A stretch of 64,000 bases of DNA from Castellaniella sp040276085 (GTDB lineage Bacteria > Pseudomonadota > Gammaproteobacteria > Burkholderiales > Burkholderiaceae_B): positions 62,001-126,000 of the forward strand of contig NZ_JBELOK010000008.1 in the NCBI RefSeq assembly GCF_040276085.1. The letters are read 5' to 3'. The notes beneath the pieces were generated by a model. The model saw only the letters and a program-made list of their open reading frames with translations. It was not told where the DNA came from and made no database searches. This document shows, one piece after another, positions 15,001 through 22,541 of the stretch; position 1 is the first letter of the stretch; each line of letters starts with the position of its first letter. The translations under genes and the position numbers were made by a program.

Positions 15001-17166
15001 ATGGACCTCAATGCCCGTCAGCAAGAAGCCGTGCACTATCTGGATGGCCCCTGTCTGGTGCTGGCCGGCGCGGGCAGCGGCAAGACGCGGGTCATCACAC
15101 GCAAGATGGCTTATTTGCTTCAGGAATGTGGTTATCAGGGCCGCCATATTGTGGCGCTTACCTTTACCAACAAGGCTGCGCGCGAAATGAGCGAGCGTGT
15201 CCGGACCCTCGCCAACCCTCGTCTGCTGCGAGGTTTGACAGTCGGGACATTTCACTCGCTGGGTTTGAAGTTTCTGCGCGAGGAATACGCCGCGCTGGGC
15301 CTGAAACGCGGGTTCTCCATCCTGGATGCCACGGATGCGCTGGGAATTATCCAGGAGCTCCTGGCCAGTACCGATCGCGCGCGTCTGCGCGCGGTGCAGC
15401 AAACCATTTCTCTCTGGAAAAACGCACAGCTGGGCCCCGATGCGGCCGCCAAACAGGCCCAGACGGCGGATGATGCCGAGGCCGTGCGTATCTACAGAAG
15501 CTATGAAGCCACCCTGCGCGCATATCAGTCGCTGGATTTTGATGACCTGATCCGCCTGCCTGCCCACTTGCTGCAAACAGATGAGGCCGTCAGGCAGCGC
15601 TGGCAATCGCGTGTTCAGTATTTGCTGGTAGACGAATACCAGGACACCAATGCCTGCCAGTATCAGTTGGTGCGCCTGTTGTGCGGCGATCGGGCCCAAT
15701 TTACGGCAGTGGGAGATGATGATCAGGCGATTTACGCCTGGCGCGGTGCAACCGTCGAAAACCTTGCTCAGCTCGAGCGCGACTACCCCCGTCTCAAGGT
15801 CGTCAAGCTCGAGCAAAACTATCGCTCTGTGCAGCGCATCCTGCAGGCTGCCAACCAAGTCATCAGCCATAATCCAAAAACCTTCGATAAAACCCTGTGG
15901 TCGGATCTGGGCGTGGGAGATGCCATCGGCGTGACCGCCATGGATACAGATCTTGTCGAGGCAGAATCCATTGCCATGCGGTTATCAGCCGCGCGCTTCG
16001 AGCGTCAGGCCCAATGGAAAGACTTTGCCGTGCTGTACCGTGGTAACCATCAGGCCCGGGTATTCGAGCAGGCGCTGCGCACTTTGCGGATCCCTTATAC
16101 CGTGTCTGGCGGGCAAAGTTTTTTCGATAAGGCTGAAATCCGTGATGTGCTGGCGTGGTTGCGGCTGATTGCCAATGATGACGAAGATCCCGCGTTCATT
16201 CGGGCCGCCACCACGCCCAAGCGCGGTATTGGCCAAAACACCCTTCAGGCCTTGGGGGCCGAGGCGGCGCGGCGGGGTGTTTCCCTGTTTGCAGTCGCTG
16301 CCGAGGTAAATGAGGCGCTTCTGCCCACTGCGCGGCAACGCGAGGCCGTGCAATCCTTTGTCCGTCTGATCCAGTATTTTCAGGCGCGTGCGGCGCGCCG
16401 GGGTGGGGCGGTGCCGGTGATGCCGGGGGCATCCACGCAGGCGGATCTGGCGTTTGAGCCCGATCCATCTCCCGCAGGGGGTTCGCTGGCAGGGGGGTTG
16501 ATCCGTGAACCAGACGGCCAGGCAGCAGCTGCCGGTATAGATGGCTTGATTACCGACAATGCCGGCCGGGTGCTGGAAGACCTGCTGGCCGCCATGGGCT
16601 ACGAACGCCATCTGTACGATATCCTGGATGAGCGCCAGGCGCTGGCCCGCTGGACCAACGTCCTCGAACTCCTGTCCTGGCTCAAGCGCAAGGCCGATGA
16701 GGATGAACTCACGCTGCTCGAGCTCGTGCAGCACGTGGCGCTGGTAACCATGCTGGAGCGTTCAGACAACGAAGAGCCGGACGCTGTCAAACTCTCCACC
16801 TTGCATGCGTCTAAGGGGCTGGAGTTTCCCCATGTTTATTTGATCGGGGTAGAAGAAGGCCTGCTGCCCCACCGGGGGGGTGACGACGAAGGCGATGTCA
16901 GCGAAGCGGCCATGGCTGCCCGGTTACGCCGCATCCAGGAAGAGCGTCGCCTGATGTATGTGGGTATTACGCGTGCGCAACGCACCCTGCAGTTAAGTTG
17001 GTGCCGCAAACGACGTCGCGGCCGTGAGGATACCGTTTGTGAACCCTCTCGGTTTATTGCCGAGATGGGCCTGGAGGCCCAGATCGCAGGAGGATTGCCT
17101 GCAGAGACGGGCCTGGATCCAGACCGCGCACTGGATCGCCTCAAGAACTTACTGAAGCGCCCATAA
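15001..17166 (+). CDS. rep: ATP-dependent DNA helicase Rep (UvrD/Rep family)
   Basis: 721 aa, longer than E. coli Rep (673). Superfamily-1 motifs: I GAGSGKT, Ia TFTNKAAREM, II LVDEYQDTN, III VGDDDQAIYAWRGA, IV KLEQNYRS, V TLHASKGLEFP and VI YVGITRAQ. An Ala/Gly/Pro-rich insert of about 55 residues (roughly 460-515) sits in the region of the 2B subdomain and accounts for the extra length. Rep unwinds DNA 3' to 5' and clears proteins ahead of forks. The gene is 3 bp downstream of priA and surely co-transcribed. Confidence 0.93.
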   Translation: MDLNARQQEAVHYLDGPCLVLAGAGSGKTRVITRKMAYLLQECGYQGRHIVALTFTNKAAREMSERVRTLANPRLLRGLTVGTFHSLGLKFLREEYAALGLKRGFSILDATDALGIIQELLASTDRARLRAVQQTISLWKNAQLGPDAAAKQAQTADDAEAVRIYRSYEATLRAYQSLDFDDLIRLPAHLLQTDEAVRQRWQSRVQYLLVDEYQDTNACQYQLVRLLCGDRAQFTAVGDDDQAIYAWRGATVENLAQLERDYPRLKVVKLEQNYRSVQRILQAANQVISHNPKTFDKTLWSDLGVGDAIGVTAMDTDLVEAESIAMRLSAARFERQAQWKDFAVLYRGNHQARVFEQALRTLRIPYTVSGGQSFFDKAEIRDVLAWLRLIANDDEDPAFIRAATTPKRGIGQNTLQALGAEAARRGVSLFAVAAEVNEALLPTARQREAVQSFVRLIQYFQARAARRGGAVPVMPGASTQADLAFEPDPSPAGGSLAGGLIREPDGQAAAAGIDGLITDNAGRVLEDLLAAMGYERHLYDILDERQALARWTNVLELLSWLKRKADEDELTLLELVQHVALVTMLERSDNEEPDAVKLSTLHASKGLEFPHVYLIGVEEGLLPHRGGDDEGDVSEAAMAARLRRIQEERRLMYVGITRAQRTLQLSWCRKRRRGREDTVCEPSRFIAEMGLEAQIAGGLPAETGLDPDRALDRLKNLLKRP

Positions 17167-17193
17167 AAACAGCCGCTTTCTTAAGCGGCTGTG
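17164..17193 (-). terminator. rho-independent terminator
   Basis: ACAGCCGCTT (17169-17178) pairs with AAGCGGCTGT (17183-17192). On the minus strand it is followed by TTTTTAT, so it ends transcription of the small minus-strand gene at 17238-17465. It may also stall the convergent rep transcript. Confidence 0.8.
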
Positions 17194-17237
17194 GGTACTG
17201 CCTTCGCGGAAGATCTGCCCGTCAAACGGATACTTTT

Positions 17238-17465
17238 TTACCAGGGTGCGCGGTTATACAGCATGTTGCGGGCGCGCGCTTCGGCATGGGCGTTAATCGC
17301 CACCACCACTCCCCGGCCAAATGCTCTGGTGCCGCGGGCCAGCAGACGACCAACTTTGCGTACGCCCTTTTGCAAGGACAGCGGCTTTGACTCGTCCAGG
17401 CTTGCGTGCAGATAAGCGCGCTCTAGAGAATCAGACAACAGGTTTGGGGTGTAGGTATGGCTCAT
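17238..17465 (-). CDS. small hypothetical protein
   Basis: A 75-aa basic protein, not recognised. The middle part GVRKVGRLLARGTRAFGRGVVV could form an amphipathic helix, followed by AHAEARARNMLYNR. No signal peptide. It is likely real because it has a clean terminator 45 bp downstream and a promoter region with two copies of a palindromic operator-like sequence. The arginine-rich helix recalls small DUF1127-type stress proteins of proteobacteria, but the resemblance is only in composition. Confidence 0.55.
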   Translation of the reverse strand: MSHTYTPNLLSDSLERAYLHASLDESKPLSLQKGVRKVGRLLARGTRAFGRGVVVAINAHAEARARNMLYNRAPW

Positions 17466-17510
17466 AACTGACTCCTGCTTCAGAAGCTTCAGATTTCGAT
17501 AGAGTCAGTA

Positions 17511-17549
17511 TAGGGTAAACCCTAAATAAAAGCTAGGGGTAAACCCTAA
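17511..17549 (-). promoter_or_regulatory. tandem operator-like palindromes
   Basis: TAGGGTAAACCCTAA (17511-17525) and TAGGGGTAAACCCTAA (17534-17549) are near-identical quasi-palindromes about two helical turns apart. They lie 46-85 bp upstream of the ATG of the small minus-strand protein, where a promoter should be. Confidence 0.6.
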
Positions 17550-17604
17550 TCTTCTGTTTGATGAGGCCTTTTGTGAGATCTGTGGTGAAAAAACAAAGCA
17601 TGCC

Positions 17605-18336
17605 TTATCCCTTGCGGGTAAAGAATTGTTGAAATGCCGCTTGGGCCTCTGGAGATTTCAGCCGCTCGAAAAACACCGCTGCCTCGGCATCCAGTACCTG
17701 GTGCACGGCCGGCCTGTCATTGGCTTTCAGCAGCCGCTTGCTGGCACGTAGTGCGGCTGTGGGTTGTGCGGCCAGGCCTTTGGCGCAGGCTCTTGCTGCC
17801 GCCAGGGGGTCGTCTTCGATGCTGTGGATCAGATGCCCTTCCAGGGCTTGTGTGGCACCAAAGGGCTGGGCATGCAGCAGCCATTGGGCGGCAAGCCTTG
17901 GGCCCGCCAGGCGTGGCAGCAGATAGCTGGAAGCCCCTTCCGGACAGAGCCCAAGCGACACGAACGGCAGCCTGAAGACAGCGGTTTGATCGGCATACAC
18001 GAAATCGCAGTGTGCCAGCAGCGTAACCCCGACACCCACCGCCTGCCCTTGTACTGACGCAATCACGGGCACGTCGATGTCGGCGAGTGTGTGCAAAAAA
18101 GCGATGGAGCCCACATCGCGGCTGCTTTGCGGTATCTGAAATTCGGACAGATCATTACCGGCGGTAAAGTGGCCGCCGGCGCCGTGCAGGATTACCGCCG
18201 TGCACTCAGGGTTGGTGTTGGCGGCCTGCAATGCTTGGTCGATCTCGCGGTACATTGCGTCGGTGAGTGCATTGCGGCGCTCGGGGCGATCAATCAGGAT
18301 TTCCAGGATCGGGCCGTCTTGCTGGGTGCGGATCAT
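17605..18336 (-). CDS. enoyl-CoA hydratase/isomerase family protein
   Basis: 243 aa from ATG 18336. The longer frame upstream overlaps the neighbouring gene and lacks crotonase similarity. Crotonase signatures: RPERRNALTDAMY, the oxyanion-hole GAGGHFTAGNDLSEF, and QGQAVGVGVTLLAHCDFVYAD. The family's catalytic glutamates are not evident at the usual place (SLGLCPEGASSYLLPRL keeps one glutamate), so isomerase or hydratase activity is open. The start codon overlaps the stop of the nitronate monooxygenase gene by 4 bp, so they are one operon. Confidence 0.88.
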   Translation of the reverse strand: MIRTQQDGPILEILIDRPERRNALTDAMYREIDQALQAANTNPECTAVILHGAGGHFTAGNDLSEFQIPQSSRDVGSIAFLHTLADIDVPVIASVQGQAVGVGVTLLAHCDFVYADQTAVFRLPFVSLGLCPEGASSYLLPRLAGPRLAAQWLLHAQPFGATQALEGHLIHSIEDDPLAAARACAKGLAAQPTAALRASKRLLKANDRPAVHQVLDAEAAVFFERLKSPEAQAAFQQFFTRKG

Positions 18337-19310
18337 GCGCAGGTCTCCCGTGAGAAATGGTCTTGCAAGGCACGCGCTGCCTGGTCGTACTCCTGGCGCA
18401 ATTGATCGACGATCTCGGAGGTGGGCAGGATGCTGTCGATATTGCCTACCCCTTGGCCCGCCCCCCAGATATCTCGCCAGGCTTTTTTGTTGTCGCTGCC
18501 AAAGTGGGTGTCCTGGGCGGCAGGGAGGTTGTCTGGGTCCAGGCCAATCTGGCGCACGCAAGGCTTGAGGTAGTTGCCGGGGATGCCGGTGAAGTAGGGG
18601 GTGTAGACAATGTCGGCGGCTGCGGTGTCGACGATCATCTGTTTATATTCTTGCTGGGCATGCGCCTCGGTGCTGGCGATAAATCTGGTGCCCATATAGG
18701 CAAAATCGGCGCCCATGGCGCGCGCAGCCAACACGTCCTGGCCACGGCTGATTGCCCCAGACAGGCAGATCGGCCCGTCAAAGATCTGCCGGATCTCTCC
18801 CAGCAGCGCAAAAGGCGATAAGGTGCCTGCGTGGCCCCCCGCGCCTGAGCACACCAGGATGAGGCCATCCACACCGGCGTCGATGGCCTTGCGGGCGTGG
18901 CGCAGCGTGGTGACATCATGGAAGACCTTGCCGCCCCACTGATGTACTGCGTCTACTACCTGGTTGGGTGCCCGCAAGCTGGTGATGATGAGTGGCACCT
19001 GATGGCGGGCGCATGTTTCCAGATCCGCCTGCAGACGATCATTGGACTGATGAATGATGTGGTTGATGGCGTAGGGCGGTACCGGACGGTTGGGGTGTGC
19101 CTCGCGCAAGGCGGCCAACCCGTTTTCGATCTCGGTGAGCCATGTATCCAGTGTTTCTTGCGGGCGGGCGTTCAGGGCGGGCATCGAGCCGATGATTCCG
19201 CTGGCGCACTGGGCGACCACAAGCTGCGGATTAGAGATGATGAACATGGGTGCAGCCATCACCGGCAAGGTCATGGTTTGGTGCAGGGATGTCACAAGAG
19301 GGTGAGGCAT
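18333..19310 (-). CDS. nitronate monooxygenase-family flavoprotein
   Basis: A 325-aa TIM-barrel FMN protein of the 2-nitropropane dioxygenase family. Signatures: MAAPMFIISNPQLVVAQCASG at the N-terminus, GVDGLILVCSGAGGHAG in the middle and AMGADFAYMGTRFIAS late. It oxidises alkyl nitronates; several relatives near acyl-CoA genes have other or unknown roles. It is the first gene of a two-gene operon with an enoyl-CoA hydratase and lies behind a strong palindrome at 19346-19365. Confidence 0.88.
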   Translation of the reverse strand: MPHPLVTSLHQTMTLPVMAAPMFIISNPQLVVAQCASGIIGSMPALNARPQETLDTWLTEIENGLAALREAHPNRPVPPYAINHIIHQSNDRLQADLETCARHQVPLIITSLRAPNQVVDAVHQWGGKVFHDVTTLRHARKAIDAGVDGLILVCSGAGGHAGTLSPFALLGEIRQIFDGPICLSGAISRGQDVLAARAMGADFAYMGTRFIASTEAHAQQEYKQMIVDTAAADIVYTPYFTGIPGNYLKPCVRQIGLDPDNLPAAQDTHFGSDNKKAWRDIWGAGQGVGNIDSILPTSEIVDQLRQEYDQAARALQDHFSRETCA

Positions 19311-19345
19311 GGATGAGTCTCCGACGGGCTAAGCCACCTATTCTA

Positions 19346-19365
19346 ATTCAAACGACCGTTTGAAT
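19346..19365. promoter_or_regulatory. perfect palindrome resembling a PsrA-type operator
   Basis: ATTCAAACGACCGTTTGAAT: nine-base arms around two bases, 36 bp upstream of the nitronate monooxygenase ATG. The core CAAAC-N4-GTTTG fits the published PsrA-type motif (G/C)AAAC(N2-4)GTTT(G/C), used by TetR-family regulators of fatty-acid oxidation. A fatty-acid type regulator is plausible given the downstream enoyl-CoA hydratase. Confidence 0.55.
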
Positions 19366-19395
19366 CATTCGGGTAATCCCGATAATGACAGGCAA

Positions 19396-19430
19396 TAAAA
19401 AACCCTCGCGCTGATGCGTCGCGAGGGTTT
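19396..19430 (-). terminator. terminator of the cytochrome c gene
   Basis: AACCCTCGCG (19401-19410) pairs with CGCGAGGGTT (19420-19429). On the minus strand the stem is followed by TTTTTTATTG, immediately after the cytochrome gene's 3' end. Confidence 0.85.
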
Positions 19431-19462
19431 TGCTACGGGGCGGCCAAACGGCCACCACGTAC

Positions 19463-20389
19463 TTACTTGGCTGCGTCAACCATATATTGGATGGCTGCCT
19501 TGAGCTCTTCGTCGGTGGCTTGTGAGCCACCACGCGGAGGCATGGCACCGACACCCGAAATGGCATTTTTGAGCATGGCATCCAGCCCGGTTTTGACAAA
19601 CGGGGCCCAGGATTCTTTGTCGCCAAATTTGGGGGCACCTGCCACACCGACAGAGTGGCAGGTGATGCAGACAGATTTGTAGAGCTTCTCGCCAACAGTA
19701 TTGCCGGCAGAGGCATCAGCTGTTTTAGCGGCCGGCTGGCTATCCACTTTGGCTTCGGCCTTGGCAGTAGCCGCTTCTTCGGGCTTGGCTTCAGCCTTTG
19801 TATCGGCTGCAGCAGCCGAAGGTGCGGCGGTGCTGGCAGCGGCTGCGGGTTTGGTGTCAGCCTTGTTGCCCGCGGGTTCTTTGGGCTCGGGGAAATCGGC
19901 ACCGGAGTGGTTGGTCATGTAGGCCACGGCGCGCGCCACTTCGAAGTCGTCAAGCGAGGAGTTGCCGCCTTTGGGAGGCATGCCGCCAATCCCGTGGATT
20001 GCATTTTTGACGAGGTCGTCAAAACCTAGCTTGATGAACGGCGCCCAGGAGTCTTTGTCGCCAAATTTTGGCGCCCCGGCTACGCCGGTGCTGTGGCAGG
20101 CCGAACAGGTGGACTTGAAGACTTCTTCGCCGGTTTTGAAAACCTTGGGTGCGTTGGCGTCTACCAGCTTGAACCCCGCCACCGGCTGAATGCGCTTGGC
20201 GATGGATTCTTCGGTTTGGGTGTCAGAACCGTAACCAGTACGGATGCTGGAGCCAACGAGGTTGACCAGCAGGATGATCACCGAAATCGGGATCAGAAAA
20301 GCCAACACGACAGTGATCAGCAGTTGCTTTGGTGTTTTGATGGCACTTTCGTGACCATGCCCGTGTTCGGCGTGTTCTGGGAGACTCAT
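19463..20389 (-). CDS. diheme cytochrome c (c5-like), membrane-anchored
   Basis: 308 aa from ATG 20389 (MSLPEHAEHGHGHES), preceded by AGGAAC. A His-rich cytoplasmic start is followed by one membrane helix (LLITVVLAFLIPISVIILLV), then two cytochrome domains with heme motifs CSACH and CITCH. Each domain has a distal methionine in GGMPP or GAMPP. The domains are near copies (GVAGAPKFGDKDSWAPF against GVAGAPKFGDKESWAPF) joined by an Ala/Pro/Lys-rich linker, an internal duplication. It should carry electrons in the periplasm, probably to a terminal oxidase. Single-gene unit with its own terminator. Confidence 0.9.
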   Translation of the reverse strand: MSLPEHAEHGHGHESAIKTPKQLLITVVLAFLIPISVIILLVNLVGSSIRTGYGSDTQTEESIAKRIQPVAGFKLVDANAPKVFKTGEEVFKSTCSACHSTGVAGAPKFGDKDSWAPFIKLGFDDLVKNAIHGIGGMPPKGGNSSLDDFEVARAVAYMTNHSGADFPEPKEPAGNKADTKPAAAASTAAPSAAAADTKAEAKPEEAATAKAEAKVDSQPAAKTADASAGNTVGEKLYKSVCITCHSVGVAGAPKFGDKESWAPFVKTGLDAMLKNAISGVGAMPPRGGSQATDEELKAAIQYMVDAAK

Positions 20390-20590
20390 GATGGGTTCCT
20401 GGGATAATGGAATGCGGCCATTGGCCCGGCGCCAGCAATAGTTTGCCGACAGTCTTGTATTACAGGCCTCAACCAATGATTATAACGACAGGCCTGCAAC
20501 ACTGCAGGGATAGGATAAACCCGCTACAATGTGCACCCGCGTATTGCAATGGTACGCGGCTGTTTTTGGCCCTTTTGTCGGCCATCACGT

Positions 20591-20665
20591 GCGCCTGTAG
20601 TTCAATGGATAGAATAGGAGTTTCCGAAGCTTCTGATACAGGTTCGATTCCTGTCGGGCGCGCCA
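20591..20665 (+). tRNA. tRNA-Arg (anticodon CCG)
   Basis: A complete cloverleaf of 75 nt. Acceptor GCGCCTG pairs with CGGGCGC, then discriminator G and encoded CCA. The anticodon loop is TTCCGAA, giving anticodon CCG. The T arm is ACAGG-TTCGATT-CCTGT. The last 28 nt, CCA included, are duplicated at 22412-22440, marking it as an integration site. Confidence 0.95.
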
Positions 20666-20666
20666 T
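20638..20666 (+). repeat. attL-like copy of the tRNA-Arg 3' end
   Basis: The 29-bp direct repeat copy within the functional tRNA-Arg gene; begins ACAGGTTCGATT and ends GGCGCGCCAT. Identical to 22412-22440. Confidence 0.9.
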
Positions 20667-20693
20667 TGATAAGTTCCTAAAGCCAGTACCTGG

Positions 20694-22049
20694 TCAGTCC
20701 TGGGGCATTCGGCGCAACCTTCGTGCGCTGTCGGTCATCCCCTCTGCGATCGATTCGAATATCCGCTCGGGGAACCCATCGGTCAGCTCTGATTGGGTTT
20801 GGGCGAGCACTTGCGGCAGGCGTTCCAGGGCCTCGGCGATCAAATCCTCCATGTCGATCCCCCAGCCGCATAAACGCGCCGTATGATTGAAATGTCGCCG
20901 CTGGATGTCTTTCCAGCGGTAATGGGGATTCGCGCCCCTGGATGCCATTGCCAGCTTCAAGCGGTGGCGGTCCAGTTCGTTGGGGCCTGTGCCGGTAACG
21001 GGCCATGCGGATAGCACATCGTAGAGCGGCGTCAGGTGGTAGCGACCACCCGGCAGGAGAAAGATGGAGAAGTTCTTGGCGTGGCCATCTGTGGCCGCCA
21101 TCAACCAGAAGAGCAGCTGCGCTAGCAGCAGGGTGCGCAAGTCCTGTTTCCTGGATTCGGACTGCTGCAGGATCTGCGCGATGTCGACCCAGCCGGGGCC
21201 TCCATCAGCCTCGTACTTCGCGCCTGGAGGCGTGCCTGTTGCCTGGCAGAAGTCTTCCTGTGGCAGCCGTAGCCAGTATCTCCGTTCGGAGGAGAGGCGG
21301 CGGTCAAAGCGCTCCACGACCAGCGCTTTCTGGTCTTCGAAGCGGGCCATCGTGCATCGCGCTGTTGGCAGGTCAAAATTTTGGAGAAGTCGCGTGCAGA
21401 GCCATTCATTTTCCACGGAAGTACTCATGTCGGCCTGGCGTCCGCCGACCAGCCCCAGAGGCAGTTTGAAGATATGCGTGGTGGGTGTTGAGCCTATTGG
21501 TTTGCACCACTGTCCGTCATGCAGGGTCAGGGCCGTTTTCTCTTGTGCCCCCGCGATGGAAATCCGGAAGTCCTGATCCAGGGCGTCGTGCTGGCCAAGA
21601 GCGGCCGGCGCGGCGGTGGTCGCGCGGAGGGTATCTGCGATCTGGCGTTCGCTCAGCGCCTGGGTCTGGATCTCAAACAGGCCTTGTGGCGTCTCTCCGT
21701 CCGGCAATAACTGGATTGCTCCCACGCAGTCGCGACCGATAGCCTCCAAAAGGCTGAAGGCTTCTGTGTTCAGGGTCCGAAAACGAGTGTGCAGTCGGCG
21801 TCGGACAGCCTCACTGTCGGGCAGCAGGTTGTCGAAGTAGCTGTGTACGACGGCGCCGCGTAGCGGCTGGTTGTCGGCAGTGAATGGCAGTGACAGGGAT
21901 AAGGCCCGGCCTTGCGGGGATGCGAGCCATTCGAGGTCGTATTGCAGCACGTCTTCGTTCCGGCGGGATATCTGCCAATCGCCTACCCGGATGCCGTTGG
22001 CCCATAAGGTCAAACTGCGTGTTTTGGATCGCCTGGCCATGTCTACCAC
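20694..22049 (-). CDS. hipA: HipA-family serine/threonine kinase toxin
   Basis: A 451-aa HipA-like protein of full length. Landmarks: N-subdomain-1 (HSYFDNLLPDSEAVRRRL, residues ~69-86), ISIAGAQEKTAL (163-174), catalytic ATDGHAKNFSIF with Asp321 and Asn326, and the metal-binding YDVLSAW with Asp344. HipA toxins phosphorylate aminoacyl-tRNA synthetases (GltX in E. coli) and induce dormancy; the target here is unknown. ATG 22049 overlaps the hipB stop; a second ATG 9 bp on is also possible. The gene stops 28 bp from the tRNA repeat, so tRNA transcription runs antisense into its 3' end. Confidence 0.92.
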   Translation of the reverse strand: MVDMARRSKTRSLTLWANGIRVGDWQISRRNEDVLQYDLEWLASPQGRALSLSLPFTADNQPLRGAVVHSYFDNLLPDSEAVRRRLHTRFRTLNTEAFSLLEAIGRDCVGAIQLLPDGETPQGLFEIQTQALSERQIADTLRATTAAPAALGQHDALDQDFRISIAGAQEKTALTLHDGQWCKPIGSTPTTHIFKLPLGLVGGRQADMSTSVENEWLCTRLLQNFDLPTARCTMARFEDQKALVVERFDRRLSSERRYWLRLPQEDFCQATGTPPGAKYEADGGPGWVDIAQILQQSESRKQDLRTLLLAQLLFWLMAATDGHAKNFSIFLLPGGRYHLTPLYDVLSAWPVTGTGPNELDRHRLKLAMASRGANPHYRWKDIQRRHFNHTARLCGWGIDMEDLIAEALERLPQVLAQTQSELTDGFPERIFESIAEGMTDSARRLRRMPQD

Positions 22050-22285
22050 TCGCTGCCATGGGAGGTGTCTTGCGGGCGTTCCTGGAGCAGGAGCTCAAGC
22101 CCCAAGATGCCTGACAGTGTCAACAGGCGGTCGACACTCAGGTGCGATGGCTGTTTTTCAAGCTCTGAGAATCGATTCTGGCTAATTCCCAGGCGGGTGG
22201 CGATGTCGGACTGCGTGAGGCCCAGCGCCTTGCGTCGCGAGGCCAACATGATGCCCAACTGGGTGCTGGTGGAAAGTTTGGACAT
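22043..22285 (-). CDS. hipB: HipB-family XRE antitoxin/repressor
   Basis: An 80-aa protein with a Cro/XRE helix-turn-helix: LGLTQSDIATRLGISQNRFSELE (residues ~22-44). It is followed by a short tail, LELLLQERPQDTS. It neutralises HipA and represses the operon. It sits directly upstream of hipA with a 7-bp overlap, the usual antitoxin-first order. Three regularly spaced palindromes precede it and are its likely operators. Confidence 0.92.
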   Translation of the reverse strand: MSKLSTSTQLGIMLASRRKALGLTQSDIATRLGISQNRFSELEKQPSHLSVDRLLTLSGILGLELLLQERPQDTSHGSEW

Positions 22286-22290
22286 GATTT

Positions 22291-22359
22291 TATCGCTGTG
22301 ATCGATAAATCAATAATATCGGTTTTGCCGATATTTAACAAGTATCGATTGTGTCGATA
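22291..22359 (-). promoter_or_regulatory. three HipB-type operators at 26-bp spacing
   Basis: TATCG-N7-CGATA occurs at 22291-22307, 22317-22333 and 22343-22359. Centres are exactly 26 bp apart, about 2.5 helical turns. A lone half-site CGATA lies at 22369-22373. The E. coli HipB operator is TATCC-N8-GGATA, so the architecture matches with changed arms and spacer. The first site begins 5 bp before the hipB ATG. Confidence 0.85.
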
Positions 22360-22372
22360 AAACGATGTCGAT

Positions 22373-22403
22373 AAAAAGCCCTCATCGTGGTGGCGATGAG
22401 GGC
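22373..22403 (-). terminator. terminator at the distal end of the hipBA element
   Basis: GCCCTCATCG (22378-22387) pairs with CGATGAGGGC (22394-22403). On the minus strand TTTTTAT follows. It lies between the distal repeat and the hipB operators, where it would shield hipBA from read-through from the ars side. Confidence 0.8.
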
Positions 22404-22411
22404 GGCCTGCG

Positions 22412-22440
22412 ACAGGTTCGATTCCTGTCGGGCGCGCCAT
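22412..22440 (+). repeat. attR-like copy of the tRNA-Arg 3' end
   Basis: The second perfect 29-bp copy of the tRNA-Arg 3' end. No other tRNA sequence precedes it, so it is not a functional tRNA. Confidence 0.9.
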
Positions 22441-22469
22441 ATAAATCAGGTAGCTGAATACCAAGCGCT

Positions 22470-22502
22470 TTAAAACCGCACGCCAGATGAATATCTGGCG
22501 TG
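22470..22502 (-). terminator. terminator of the ars genes
   Basis: CACGCCAGAT (22479-22488) pairs with ATCTGGCGTG (22493-22502). On the minus strand the stem is followed shortly by GGTTTTAAAG. It is 40 bp downstream of the ACR3 stop. Confidence 0.65.
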
Positions 22503-22541
22503 GGCAGTGGAGAAAAGTGCCAATCAGGGGACTGGCGATAT

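Larger units (their letters stand above)
20638..22440. mobile_element. tRNA-Arg-integrated mini-element carrying hipBA, without integrase
   Basis: A 29-bp perfect direct repeat (20638-20666 and 22412-22440), made of the tRNA-Arg T-arm and acceptor end, brackets 1745 bp. The only genes inside are hipA and hipB, and a terminator lies just inside the distal repeat. A duplicated tRNA 3' end is the footprint of a tyrosine recombinase, but no integrase is present. The element must be either a deletion remnant or a passenger mobilised in trans. Confidence 0.85.

Noticed and set aside
22412..22440. A possible second tRNA.
   Set aside because: Only the T arm and acceptor 3' strand are present; no D arm, anticodon arm or 5' acceptor strand precedes it.
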